From Ulvibacterium marinum (lineage in GTDB: Bacteria > Bacteroidota > Bacteroidia > Flavobacteriales > Flavobacteriaceae), in NCBI RefSeq assembly GCF_003626755.1, contig NZ_RBCJ01000001.1:1116001-1180000 (forward strand): a stretch of DNA of 64,000 nt. Reading direction: 5' to 3'. The position numbers were made by a program, and so were the translations under genes. The notes beneath the pieces were generated by a model. It was not told the DNA's origin, did no database searches, and saw only the letters and a list, made by a program, of their open reading frames with translations. The first letter of the stretch is position 1. Each line of letters begins with the position of its first letter. This document shows, in pieces, positions 9,043 through 17,504 of this stretch.

Positions 9043-9664
9043 TTGGATATTTTCGCAATATCAGGATACGCCTACCCATATTGTTGTCCTGGAATTGATA
9101 AGTGCTTTTTTTGGACTGTTAAGCGTTATATACTCCAAACGTGGAAATATATTGGTTTTTCCCACAGGAATAATTGGCACGGGAATAGCAGTTTATATAT
9201 TATGGGTTTATGGCCTCTTGGGCGATATGCTCATAAACGCCTACTATTTCGCCATGAGTATAGTAGGTTGGTTTGCCTGGACCAGAAAAGTGGACGAAAC
9301 CCACTTCATCCCAGTCACCTTAACAACGGCAAAGGAGAAGAAATGGTCGATCTTGCTTTTTACGGGGGCTATTGTTTTTGTGGGTATTATCTACTCGGCC
9401 ACGGATAGGTTTAATACTTGGACGGCATATACAGATATACTTACAACGGCATTTTTTTTCGTAGGGATGTGGCTTATGGCTAAAAAGAAGTTGGAGAATT
9501 GGATATATTTGATTATTGGTGACATCATTACCGTTCCGCTCTATTTGTACAAAGGACTTATCTTTAGTTCGATACTGTTTTTCATTTTAACCATAATTGC
9601 CATTTTCGGTTATTTCTCATGGAGGAAAGACTTAAACAAGAGCCCTCAGACGTTGTTAAGGTAG
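9026..9664 (+). CDS. PnuC/PnuT-type vitamin transporter
   Basis: A 212-residue inner-membrane protein with about seven hydrophobic segments (LELISAFFGLLSVIYS, GIIGTGIAVYILWVYGLLGD, YYFAMSIVGWFAW, and later ones). The pattern W-x(3)-YG and NAYYFAMSIVGWFAW is typical of the NMN/nicotinamide riboside transporter family. These are facilitators that depend on intracellular phosphorylation to trap the substrate. Some Bacteroidota members (PnuT) carry thiamine. The upstream overlapping gene encodes a thiamine-binding family protein and the downstream overlapping gene a NadR-like kinase, so specificity (thiamine or nicotinamide riboside) is unresolved. Confidence 0.85.
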   Translation: MNLIFDWIFSQYQDTPTHIVVLELISAFFGLLSVIYSKRGNILVFPTGIIGTGIAVYILWVYGLLGDMLINAYYFAMSIVGWFAWTRKVDETHFIPVTLTTAKEKKWSILLFTGAIVFVGIIYSATDRFNTWTAYTDILTTAFFFVGMWLMAKKKLENWIYLIIGDIITVPLYLYKGLIFSSILFFILTIIAIFGYFSWRKDLNKSPQTLLR

Positions 9665-10182
9665 TTCTGTTCGGACCGGAATCAACAGGAAAGACTACCC
9701 TAGCAGAACTATTGGCTAGGCATTATAATACGGTATGGGTACCTGAATATGCCCGAGAATATCTGCAAAATAAATGGAACAGTGAGCAAAAGGTCTGTGA
9801 ACCTAAGGACTTGTTACCCATAGCCGAAGGTCAAATAAGACTAGAAAACGAACTGACCAAAAAAGCAACAAAAGTTCTTGTTTGTGATACCGATTTGCTG
9901 GAAACCAAAGTATATTCCGAAGCGTATTATGTTGGGCATTGTGATCCGTTACTGGAAGAATATGCATTAAAAAATTCGTATCATCTTTATTTCCTTACCT
10001 ATATAGACATTCCTTGGGTAGGGGATGACCTGAGGGACAAGCCCAACGAACGGGAACGAATGTTTGCGTATTTTAAGGATACTTTGGAAAAATATAACCG
10101 TAATTTTGTAATCCTAAAAGGAAATGAGGAAACACGGTTGTCAACAGCCATAGAACACATAAATAATTTAATTGATAAATGA
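9619..10182 (+). CDS. NadR-like P-loop kinase (ribosylnicotinamide kinase-type)
   Basis: A 187-residue ATP-binding protein similar to the kinase domain of NadR, without its nucleotidyltransferase domain. The Walker A motif FGPESTGKTT is at residues 18-27. It is followed by VPEYAREYL, AEGQIRLENEL, VCDTDLLETKVYSE (Walker B-like), and the segment IDIPWVGDDLRDKPNERERMF. It probably phosphorylates the vitamin brought in by the overlapping transporter gene (46 bases shared, and no other Met precedes the P-loop). It overlaps the next gene by four bases (ATGA). The substrate could be nicotinamide riboside or, if the transporter is PnuT, thiamine. Confidence 0.82.
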   Translation: MEERLKQEPSDVVKVVLFGPESTGKTTLAELLARHYNTVWVPEYAREYLQNKWNSEQKVCEPKDLLPIAEGQIRLENELTKKATKVLVCDTDLLETKVYSEAYYVGHCDPLLEEYALKNSYHLYFLTYIDIPWVGDDLRDKPNERERMFAYFKDTLEKYNRNFVILKGNEETRLSTAIEHINNLIDK

Positions 10183-11729
10183 TACAGCTGTCGGAAAAGG
10201 ATTTGGAACAACTGAAAAGTAAAGGTATTGCAAAGGAAATTGTACAAAAACAAATCGGAACTTTTAAAGAAGGAATCCCTTTTGTACGGTTGGAAAAAGC
10301 AGCTGTGGTAGATGATGGGATTTTAAAGTTTTCGGAAGATGAGCAGACCCGACTAGTTCGCTATTTTGAAAAGAACAGTGGGTCTCTTTCCTTGCTAAAA
10401 TTTGTTCCTGCCTCCGGGGCAGCTTCAAGAATGTTCAAGGCTTTGTTCAATTTTTTGGATACATATGACCCTGACCTTGAAAGTTTGGAGGATTATCTTG
10501 AGCGAACAAATGATGCCGACCTGAGGCAGTTTTCGAAAGACCTATCCGATTTTCCATTTTATAATCTGGTGCAGAATAGAATGTCGGAAAAGGCAAGTAC
10601 TAGAGGAAAAGAATTATACTTGTTCGTTAAGGAAATGATGTCCGAAAATGCCTTGGATTATGGTTTTTATCCCAAAGGCCTTCTACCCTTTCATAAATAT
10701 GGGGAAAATGTGGCCACACCCTTTGAGGAACACCTGATTGAAGCGTCCAAGTATGCCAAGACCGAGCAGAAAGCAAATCTGCATTTCACGATTTCCCCGC
10801 AGCATGAAGAAATGTTCAAAAAGGAGTTCAATTCGGTCAAAGAGCGGGTTTCCGCCAAGACAAATACTTCCTTTCAGGTCGGGTATTCTTATCAGAAGCC
10901 TTCTACGGATACCATAGCCGTAGATATGGAAAATAGCCCATTTCGCAATAATGATGGTTCATTGTTGTTCAGACCTGGCGGACATGGGGCACTGATTGAA
11001 AATTTGAACGAGCAAGATGCCGATATCATATTTATTAAAAATATTGATAACGTAGTTGTTCCAGAAGTTTTGGAGGAAGTTTCGGACAGTAAAAAAACAT
11101 TGGCAGGCGTATTGTTAGAGGTACAACAAAAGGCTTTTAAATATGCTAAATTACTGGATGAAGACCCCTTGGAAAATGAAAAATTGAGTGAAATTCAAAA
11201 TTTTTTGACCAATCGACTAAATGTCCTGTTCTCCGATGATTTTTCAAGCTTGGATATAGCGGAACAAGTTGAGATAATAAAGGATAAAATAAACCGGCCG
11301 ATACGTGTTTGCGGTATGGTTAAAAATGAAGGAGAACCGGGAGGTGGCCCGTTCTGGATTCGAGATAGACATGATACGGTCTCTTTACAGATTGTGGAAT
11401 CCGCCCAAGTTGATATGAATAATAGCACCCAAGTTTCCATTTTTAGGAACTCCACTCATTTTAACCCTGTGGACTTAGTCTGTGGCATCAAAGATTATAA
11501 GGGGGCAAAATACAATTTGCTGAATTTTATAGACCCAAAACAGGGATTTATAACAGGAAAAACAAAGGAAGGCAGGGAATTAAAAGCCTTAGAGCTTCCG
11601 GGCCTCTGGAATGGCGCTATGGCCTTTTGGAATACCATATTCGTGGAAGTACCTTTGTCTACCTTCAACCCGGTAAAGACGGTAAACGACTTATTAAAAT
11701 CTTCACATCAAGTAAGTAACGCCCGTTAA
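10179..11729 (+). CDS. DUF4301 family protein, possible nucleotidyltransferase fold
   Basis: A 516-residue cytoplasmic protein of the DUF4301 family, function not established. It starts inside the stop of the kinase gene (ATGA). Two segments resemble GT-A nucleotidyltransferases of the UDP-sugar pyrophosphorylase type: PASGAASRMFK at residues 77-87, like the nucleotide loop, and RPGGHGAL (265-272) with FIKNIDNV (D290, N291), like the GHGD and NxDN motifs of that family. The segment GGGPFWIRDRH is another conserved-looking loop. The resemblance is my inference from motifs. It is the last gene of the operon. Confidence 0.7.
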   Translation: MIQLSEKDLEQLKSKGIAKEIVQKQIGTFKEGIPFVRLEKAAVVDDGILKFSEDEQTRLVRYFEKNSGSLSLLKFVPASGAASRMFKALFNFLDTYDPDLESLEDYLERTNDADLRQFSKDLSDFPFYNLVQNRMSEKASTRGKELYLFVKEMMSENALDYGFYPKGLLPFHKYGENVATPFEEHLIEASKYAKTEQKANLHFTISPQHEEMFKKEFNSVKERVSAKTNTSFQVGYSYQKPSTDTIAVDMENSPFRNNDGSLLFRPGGHGALIENLNEQDADIIFIKNIDNVVVPEVLEEVSDSKKTLAGVLLEVQQKAFKYAKLLDEDPLENEKLSEIQNFLTNRLNVLFSDDFSSLDIAEQVEIIKDKINRPIRVCGMVKNEGEPGGGPFWIRDRHDTVSLQIVESAQVDMNNSTQVSIFRNSTHFNPVDLVCGIKDYKGAKYNLLNFIDPKQGFITGKTKEGRELKALELPGLWNGAMAFWNTIFVEVPLSTFNPVKTVNDLLKSSHQVSNAR

Positions 11730-11760
11730 ACAGCTTTGATAAAAATGGAGATGGAAAATG

Positions 11761-11798
11761 TGTGTAAATCTTATACACTTTTCTTGGTTTTTTACACA
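11761..11798. other. Inverted repeat upstream of the first small paralogue gene
   Basis: TGTGTAAA and TTTACACA form an 8-bp inverted repeat with a 22-base spacer that itself contains TACAC. A related GTGTA/TACAC palindrome lies upstream of the second paralogue. It may be a regulator site or part of the transcript end of the DUF4301 operon. Confidence 0.35.
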
Positions 11799-11819
11799 TC
11801 CCTATACAGTCATATCAAG

Positions 11820-11848
11820 AACAACAATTTGATTAAAGTGTTGTTTTT
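11820..11848 (+). terminator. Probable terminator of the phosphopantetheinyl transferase-DUF4301 operon
   Basis: The arms AACAACA and TGTTGTT enclose a 12-base loop and run into TTT. The stem is AT-rich and only seven base pairs, so the call is moderate. Position, 90 bases after the DUF4301 stop, fits. Confidence 0.45.
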
Positions 11849-11951
11849 CAATTGATTAAAACAGTTTTAGATAAAAAAACCACATTGGCACTGTTTTCCC
11901 TTTACTATTGGCAATTAGCAAAACAAATACAAATAATTTAAACACAAGAAA

Positions 11952-12272
11952 ATGAAAAAAGTAATGTTAGTTGCAGTAATGGCCTTGGGCACAATGACTG
12001 CTTTTGCACAAGAAGAAGTAACCGAGGAAGCAACTGCAAATTTGGAAGAAGTTGCAGCTGAAGCTGTTGAGGCTCAAGATGGTTTTAATGAAGTAGCTTT
12101 GGAAGAGTTGCCAGAAGCTATTACAAAAGCTTTGGAAGCTGCACATCCCGGGGCTTCAGTAGCAAAAGCTTATATGAACGAGCAATCTCAATATAAACTT
12201 GAAGTAACCAAAGAAGACGGTGAGCAAGTTGAGTTATATGCTGATGCTGAAGGCAATTGGTTAGAGATGTAA
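11952..12272 (+). CDS. Small exported protein, paralogue 1
   Basis: A 106-residue secreted protein with a clear signal peptide (MKKVMLVAVMALGTMTAFAQ). A low-complexity acidic linker rich in E, A and V follows (about residues 21-45). The C-terminal part includes ELPEAITKALEAAHPGASVAK, then YKLEVTKEDG and LYADAEGNWLEM. The last part looks like a single PepSY-like or beta-lactamase-inhibitor-like unit (helix, beta hairpin, G-N/D-W end). The next gene is a paralogue with the same plan. Function unknown; the acidic exported nature suggests a periplasmic role such as ion or peptide binding. It is followed by its own terminator. Confidence 0.75.
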   Translation: MKKVMLVAVMALGTMTAFAQEEVTEEATANLEEVAAEAVEAQDGFNEVALEELPEAITKALEAAHPGASVAKAYMNEQSQYKLEVTKEDGEQVELYADAEGNWLEM

Positions 12273-12325
12273 TTTAGCAAGTATTATCCATAGAGTTAAT
12301 TAATATATTGCTTAGTTTGGTTTTA

Positions 12326-12356
12326 AAATCCCTGGCTTAATCGCCGGGGATTTTTA
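12326..12356 (+). terminator. Terminator after small paralogue 1
   Basis: AATCCCTGGC and GCCGGGGATT form a GC-rich stem with one wobble or mismatch and a short loop, followed by a T-run. It separates the two paralogues into different transcripts. Confidence 0.75.
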
Positions 12357-12704
12357 TTGGATAAAACTACAAATTATCATGAGCCCATAGTTGTATATTT
12401 AGTGGATAGTCGGAATCCTGGAAAAGTCAGTTGCACTACATCAAGTACTAGTTAATAACACACTGGATTATTCCTTTCAATTTAAGATTTTCTTCATTCA
12501 TAAATTGCATTTAGAATATGTTACCTCTGCGTGTATAATTTACACGGTTCAAATACCAAGTACCCAAAATTACACACCTTAGAGTAATTCTATTTCTTTT
12601 TAATTTATTGATAATGAACTATTTAAATTTTATCAGGATTCTGGTACCATATTTTCTATACATAGTTCATGTTTAATTAGTAATAGTATTAAAATTTGAA
12701 AATC
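12357..12704. other. Intergenic region between the two paralogues
   Basis: No reading frame with coding character was found here. The region is AT-rich. At 12531-12545 it contains GTGTATAATTTACAC, a palindrome with 5-bp arms, and a nearby TTACACAC at 12570-12577. These recall the inverted repeat upstream of paralogue 1. No TAnnTTTG box was found. Confidence 0.5.
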
Positions 12705-13007
12705 ATGAAAAAATTAGTTTTTGTTTTAGCATTGTCTCTCGGAAGTCTAACAGCTTTCGCCCAAGATACGGATGAAGCCCAAGTTGATGCAACCGAGGCC
12801 GTTGCTGCTCAGGATGACTTTTCGGAAATCTCAGCTAGCGAATTGCCAGAGGCGGTAACCGCTGCAGTAGCCAAAAATTACCCAACTGCTACTATTGACA
12901 AGGCTTATGTTAACGAAGCACAACAATATAAACTGGAAGTTTCTTTGGAAGATGGAACCTCAGGAACTTTGTATGCTGACGAAAATGGTAACTGGATCGA
13001 AATGTAA
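12705..13007 (+). CDS. Small exported protein, paralogue 2
   Basis: A 100-residue secreted protein with the signal peptide MKKLVFVLALSLGSLTAFAQ, then an acidic linker, then ELPEAVTAAVAKNYPTATIDK, YKLEVSLEDG and LYADENGNWIEM. It aligns with the preceding gene over its whole length; the signal peptide end (TAFAQ), ELPEA, KAY-N and QYKLEV are shared. The ATG at 12705 is preferred. The frame extends three codons upstream to a TTG with no support. Tandem duplication with separate promoters and terminators suggests dosage or divergent regulation. Function unknown. Confidence 0.75.
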   Translation: MKKLVFVLALSLGSLTAFAQDTDEAQVDATEAVAAQDDFSEISASELPEAVTAAVAKNYPTATIDKAYVNEAQQYKLEVSLEDGTSGTLYADENGNWIEM

Positions 13008-13048
13008 ATAACTTGAGTTATTTGTTTTGTATCAAGTTGGTTTGGTCG

Positions 13049-13080
13049 GAAAGGGGTCGTCATTGTACGACCCCTTTCTA
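13049..13080 (+). terminator. Strong terminator after small paralogue 2
   Basis: A perfect 12-bp stem, GAAAGGGGTCGT with ACGACCCCTTTC, has a 6-base loop. The T-rich right arm and following CTATTT act as the release sequence. Confidence 0.8.
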
Positions 13081-13452
13081 TTTGGGCCGACTCAATACAT
13101 GAAATAATAGGCAAAGCTTTTTTTAAGACACAATTTCCCAAAATACTTTCCTCAGAATTGGCTTTACAAGACGGTATGAAGCTATATTTTAAACCCTGTG
13201 CCCTATTTTAAATGGATTTATCCGAAGCTATTCGGGAATCTATATTCTCCTTTAGATTAAAATTAGAGCTGGGAAAATCAACTTCCCTAAAAAATGGTTT
13301 CCATACATCAAGTAGAAGGCTTTAAAAGAGTTATTTAGCACTGGTGAATCCCCGGTTTTACCTCCGAATTTCATTCATTATTTATGATAATTTTAAAAAG
13401 CAAACAGCTTTCTTATGCTATTTTTACGTACATATAGCACAAGAATTTTTTT
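13081..13452. other. Intergenic region before the sigma-54 regulator
   Basis: I see no convincing gene, RNA or repeat in these 372 bases. Frames on both strands are short or lack coding character. A TATTTTTA near-match to the -7 box lies about 30 bases before the downstream start. Nothing matches a full TGGCAC-N5-TTGC sigma-54 site. Confidence 0.5.
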
Positions 13453-14826
13453 ATGCCAAACATCTTGATCATTGAAGACGATTCGGCTTTTTGTCAAATG
13501 CTACAGAAGTTTTTGATTAAAAGAGGCTATGATGCAGAGATTTGTTACCATGCCAACGATGCCAAGGAAAAGTTTAATGTCACTGATTTTGATGTTATTT
13601 TGACGGATTTGCGTTTGCCGGATTATGATGGCATACAGTTATTGGACGATATAAAGAAAGTAAAGCCCAAAACCCCCGTTATTCTTATGACAGGCTATGC
13701 GGAAGTGGGCACAGCGGTCAAGGCTATGAAACAAGGGGCTTACGATTATATTTCCAAGCCATTTACTCCAGAGGAAATCATCATGGTCATTGAAAATGCC
13801 TTGAGGACAAAACCATCCGATGAAATTCATGATACTCCAAGCGTGCAAAAACCCAAACAGAAGAATACAACTTCGAAACCTAAAGAGAATCTGCCTGAAA
13901 AGACAATTTTAGGAGTTAGCGATGCTTCCAAGAAATTGGATGATTATATTAAACTAGTAGCGCCTACGGATATGTCCGTATTAATCACGGGTGATAGCGG
14001 TACGGGCAAAGAAGTTACTGCCAAGGCAATACATAAAAACAGCAAGCGGAAGGATTACAACTTTGTAGCCGTTGATTGTGGGGCCATTCCAAAAGAGCTG
14101 GCTACAAGTGAATTTTTTGGTCATATAAAGGGAAGCTTTACGGGAGCCATTGAGGACAAAACCGGAAACTTTGAAGCAGCCAATGGAGGTACCCTTTTCT
14201 TAGATGAGGTAGGGAATCTTTCCTATGAAAATCAAATCCAATTATTGAGAGCTTTACAGGAACGGAAGATAAAGCGTGTAGGTAGTACCAAGGAAATTCA
14301 TGTGGACGTACGTATCATAACGGCTACAAACGAAGATTTAGCACTGGCCGTTCAAAAGGGAAGCTTTAGAGAGGACCTGTACCATAGATTGAACGAGTTT
14401 TCCATTCAAATTCCGTCCTTGGAAGAAAGATTTGAAGATTTGATTTTGTTTGCAGACCATTTTTTGGCTAAGGCCAATGAAAATTTGAATAAAGAGGTTC
14501 ATGGTTTCTCGGCAGAAGTATGGGAAGCTTTTCGACAATACCATTGGCCAGGAAACTTAAGGGAACTTCAAAATATAGTCAAAAGAGCGGTGCTTTTAAC
14601 AGTAGGTGATGAGGTGAAGATAGAAACACTTCCCAAGGAAGTTTTACAATCGAACTACCATAACACAACAAAGCCAGAAAACTTCTCTAAATCTGATTTT
14701 GAGAAAGATCGTATCATCAAAGCATTGAAAAAGACCAATTTCAATAAGTCAAAGGCTGCTAAATTATTGCAGGTTACCCGAAAGACACTCTACAACAAAA
14801 TCAATCACTATAACTTGGACTTATAA
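13453..14826 (+). CDS. NtrC-family sigma-54-dependent response regulator
   Basis: A 457-residue transcription activator. The N-terminal receiver has the phospho-acceptor Asp52 (VILTDLRLPDYDG) and the SKPF Lys near residue 103. A linker follows, then the AAA+ sigma-54 activation domain, with Walker A GDSGTGKE at 180-187, the sigma-54-contacting loop GSFTGA at 227-232 (consensus GAFTGA) and Walker B GGTLFLDEVG. The arginine-containing region FREDLYHRLNEF follows. The C-terminal Fis-type helix-turn-helix reads NKSKAAKLLQVTRKTLYNKI. The gene overlaps tail-to-tail by 26 bases with a hybrid kinase, its likely partner. The adjacent exported paralogues could be targets. Confidence 0.95.
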   Translation: MPNILIIEDDSAFCQMLQKFLIKRGYDAEICYHANDAKEKFNVTDFDVILTDLRLPDYDGIQLLDDIKKVKPKTPVILMTGYAEVGTAVKAMKQGAYDYISKPFTPEEIIMVIENALRTKPSDEIHDTPSVQKPKQKNTTSKPKENLPEKTILGVSDASKKLDDYIKLVAPTDMSVLITGDSGTGKEVTAKAIHKNSKRKDYNFVAVDCGAIPKELATSEFFGHIKGSFTGAIEDKTGNFEAANGGTLFLDEVGNLSYENQIQLLRALQERKIKRVGSTKEIHVDVRIITATNEDLALAVQKGSFREDLYHRLNEFSIQIPSLEERFEDLILFADHFLAKANENLNKEVHGFSAEVWEAFRQYHWPGNLRELQNIVKRAVLLTVGDEVKIETLPKEVLQSNYHNTTKPENFSKSDFEKDRIIKALKKTNFNKSKAAKLLQVTRKTLYNKINHYNLDL

Positions 14827-17272
14827 CCCACCTACTTTCCATTTCAGAGGCCAAAAGTTGTACATTTTTCTTTAGCTGCTGCAAATCATGAAGAAGGGCA
14901 CTGGCGTTCATAGAATCCTGGGTTGCTACTTCCAGTCGCTCCAATACGGGCACACAATTTTCCACCCTAAGCTGCCTGAACATAGGCAACATACGATGGG
15001 CAACATGATTTATTTGAGCATAATCCATAACTTTTATGGTTTCTGTCAATAGTCTCATGTTGGCCTGTGTATCCCTCAAAAAGGTGCGTAATACTTCAGA
15101 AATGGCATCTTCGTTTTTTCCCAAAAAGGAATGAATGATATCCAAGCTATACCGTTGGGACTTTTCTTCTTTGGCAGGACTTTTGGTCTTTGCATCGGTG
15201 ACTTTTTTGGTCTCCACACCCATTGTCCTCAAAACAGCTATAAGTTCATTTTTGGAGAAAGGTTTTTGTAGAACTTGGTCAAACCCTTTTGAGGTGTAGG
15301 TTTCCAGTTCGAAATCCCTTCTGCCGGTCATAGCAATAATAGGTTGGCCTTTATAATGTTTGTATTGACCCGACTTCAATTTTTTCAAGACTTCAAAACC
15401 ACTGGTCTTTGGCATTTGTATGTCCGTTAATACCAAATCATAGGTCAAAGGAGAATCCTCTTGTACAAATTGAAAGTTGGTAAAGATATGACTGGTGATT
15501 CCCATACTTTCCATAAGCTCACGTAACATGCCTAAAAGAGCGGTATCGTCGTCAATTATCAGTATGCTAAGGTTGGCTGCTAAATCCGGAATTTTTCGCT
15601 CTACGGAACTTGATTTTTGTTGCGTTATTTGCAGCGGTAGTTTAAGTATAAAGGTGCTCCCCTGACCTACCTTACTTTCCAAACTCAACGATCCATTAAG
15701 CAATTCCGTCAACTTTTTGGAAATGGTAAGTCCCAGACCATAACCTCCAAAGTTTTTTTCGGTATCTGTATCGGCCTGTGTAAATTCCTTAAAAATAAGC
15801 CCTTGTTTTTCCTTGGGAATTCCGATGCCTGTATCTGTAATAGCTATAGTTGCTACCGTTTCTTTTTTAGGACCCTTAACGGTACTTGCTATAATCTTTA
15901 CATGGCCCTTTTCAGTAAACTTAAAAGCATTTCCAATAAGGTTGGTAAGTATTTGGCGTAGCCGGAACGGATCTCCTAATACTGTTTTTTGTAGTGAAAC
16001 ATCTATTTCTAGATGTAGTTTTAGTTTTTTATGCGTATAAAGCTCCTGAAGGTTTTCGGCAGTTTCCTGGATAAGATACGCAGGTATAAAAGGTATTTTT
16101 TCGGTCTTTAATTTGCCTGCTTCCAATTTTGAAAAATCCAGAAGATCACTAACCAGATTGCCTACATACCCCGTTGAGGAGGTTATCTTTTTTAGATATC
16201 CTTCCTGTTTTTGGGTCAAATCTGTATTTTCCATGAGTTCAGCATATCCTTGTATGGTGTTCAAGGGGGTCCGTAGATCATGGCTTACCGTAGAAATTAA
16301 TTGTTCCCTGCTTTTTAATAAGGATTCTGAATACTTTTTCTCTTTTTCCAATTTCAGCCTATAGGTCTGTACTTTCCAAAAATCGCGGTTGATTAAAAAA
16401 GTAAAAAGCCCGACAACAATAAAGCCCAAGAGAGCTGCCAAACCGGCCAAACGAATACTCTTGCGTAACGCGGATTGCTTTTTTAGGTTATCGTTATAGG
16501 TGTTCTGTATTACTTCCTGCTCCAATGCGGAAACAATATTACGCAGTTGCTGGGATAGCTCTAGGTCCGTCCGGTTAATTTCATTTTCCTTTTGGGCCAA
16601 GAAGCGTTGTGTTTTTGCATCTTTCATTTTAGCCTCGGCCAAAAGAGCCTTGGAAGCGTTAAGAACGGAATCAATTTTTTCGGAGTCTGGAATGGAAGAA
16701 GTATCCGCGGGAATGTTCTCGTTTAGATAAGCGACCCAATCTTCCAAAACCTTTCGTTTATACGGTGAGAGTTTCTCTGGATTTTTCTCAAAATTATGCA
16801 CCGTAAGTTTTCCAAACGAGGCTTCCATTTTCCGAAACTCCTCCAGTACATTGTCTATTGAGCGATTATTCTCGTTTTTTACCCTTAAATTATGGAGTTC
16901 ATTGCTATTGGCCACTTTTTGTTCCAGTAACAACTTTACACTATCCAATTTCGGTTTTTGGGAGGGATCTATGGCGAGTTGTTTAAGGGAATCTATTTCA
17001 ATAAAAACAGAATCGATTTTTTGGGCGTACGCATTAAAATTCTTTTTGGTCTTGGTCTGCAAGGCCAATTTAGACAGACTTTCCGCTTCGTAAATTTGGG
17101 TAACCAGGGAACCTGTCCGTAATAACCTGGTATCACTTTGGGCAGAGGTTTCGTTATTTACCAAGACCTGTATCTCGGAATAAATGAAGTATCCGGCTCC
17201 CAAGGCAAGCAAACATAGCATCAAATAACTGATCGCTACCTTAAATGTAAATCTATTCTTGGATTTGTCCAT
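14801..17272 (-). CDS. Hybrid sensor histidine kinase with receiver and HPt domains
   Basis: An 823-residue membrane kinase. A TM helix at about residues 10-30 is followed by a long coiled-coil periplasmic sensor region (to about 270) and a second TM helix (about 275-295). The HisKA domain has His331 in STVSHDLRTPLN. The HATPase has DTGIGIPKEKQGLIFKEF and GYGLGLTISKKL. The receiver has Asp617 in LVLTDIQMPKTSG. The C-terminal HPt domain has His759 in NHVAHRMLPMFRQL. This His-Asp-His layout can deliver phosphate to a separate Asp, most simply the convergent sigma-54 response regulator. The ATG start places a basic cytoplasmic tail before the first TM helix. Confidence 0.93.
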   Translation of the reverse strand: MDKSKNRFTFKVAISYLMLCLLALGAGYFIYSEIQVLVNNETSAQSDTRLLRTGSLVTQIYEAESLSKLALQTKTKKNFNAYAQKIDSVFIEIDSLKQLAIDPSQKPKLDSVKLLLEQKVANSNELHNLRVKNENNRSIDNVLEEFRKMEASFGKLTVHNFEKNPEKLSPYKRKVLEDWVAYLNENIPADTSSIPDSEKIDSVLNASKALLAEAKMKDAKTQRFLAQKENEINRTDLELSQQLRNIVSALEQEVIQNTYNDNLKKQSALRKSIRLAGLAALLGFIVVGLFTFLINRDFWKVQTYRLKLEKEKKYSESLLKSREQLISTVSHDLRTPLNTIQGYAELMENTDLTQKQEGYLKKITSSTGYVGNLVSDLLDFSKLEAGKLKTEKIPFIPAYLIQETAENLQELYTHKKLKLHLEIDVSLQKTVLGDPFRLRQILTNLIGNAFKFTEKGHVKIIASTVKGPKKETVATIAITDTGIGIPKEKQGLIFKEFTQADTDTEKNFGGYGLGLTISKKLTELLNGSLSLESKVGQGSTFILKLPLQITQQKSSSVERKIPDLAANLSILIIDDDTALLGMLRELMESMGITSHIFTNFQFVQEDSPLTYDLVLTDIQMPKTSGFEVLKKLKSGQYKHYKGQPIIAMTGRRDFELETYTSKGFDQVLQKPFSKNELIAVLRTMGVETKKVTDAKTKSPAKEEKSQRYSLDIIHSFLGKNEDAISEVLRTFLRDTQANMRLLTETIKVMDYAQINHVAHRMLPMFRQLRVENCVPVLERLEVATQDSMNASALLHDLQQLKKNVQLLASEMESRWVISPSYSD

Positions 17273-17379
17273 ATACCTGCATAATGCCCATAGATACTAT
17301 AAATACGTATAAACTGGCGTTAGGGTTTATATTATGAAGTTAATTGTTCCAAAGATTATGATATGTGTAGTTTGAGTTG

Positions 17380-17387
17380 TAAGTTTG
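17380..17387 (+). promoter_or_regulatory. -7 promoter box of the TPP-riboswitch transcript
   Basis: TAAGTTTG matches TAnnTTTG exactly and lies about ten bases before the aptamer. Transcription would start just at the 5' side of the riboswitch, which is the expected layout. Confidence 0.6.
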
Positions 17388-17396
17388 TTCCATCTC

Positions 17397-17504
17397 AAAG
17401 GGGTGCGAACTCCTGATCAAATTTTAAGGGAAAGATCCTTATAAGTTCAGGATAAGCTGAGATTATACCCAATGAACCTGGGCGGGTAATGCTGCCAAGG
17501 AATG
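17397..17504 (+). ncRNA. TPP riboswitch (THI element)
   Basis: The conserved TPP aptamer blocks appear in order: GGGGTGC at the 5' side, GCTGAGAT...ACCC, GAACCTG, GGGTAATGC, then GCCAAGGAATG. The variable P3 arm is extended: TCCTGA pairs with TCAGGA, and inside it AAGG pairs with CCTT. A short GC-rich segment followed by six T residues (17507-17520) may be part of a terminator expression platform. The aptamer senses thiamine pyrophosphate and should switch off the downstream receptor gene when TPP is plentiful. Confidence 0.95.

Noticed and set aside
11885-11900. Sigma-54 promoter before small paralogue 1
   Set aside because: TTGGCAC fits the -24 part, but the -12 element reads CC where GC is required. 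Kept only as a weak note.
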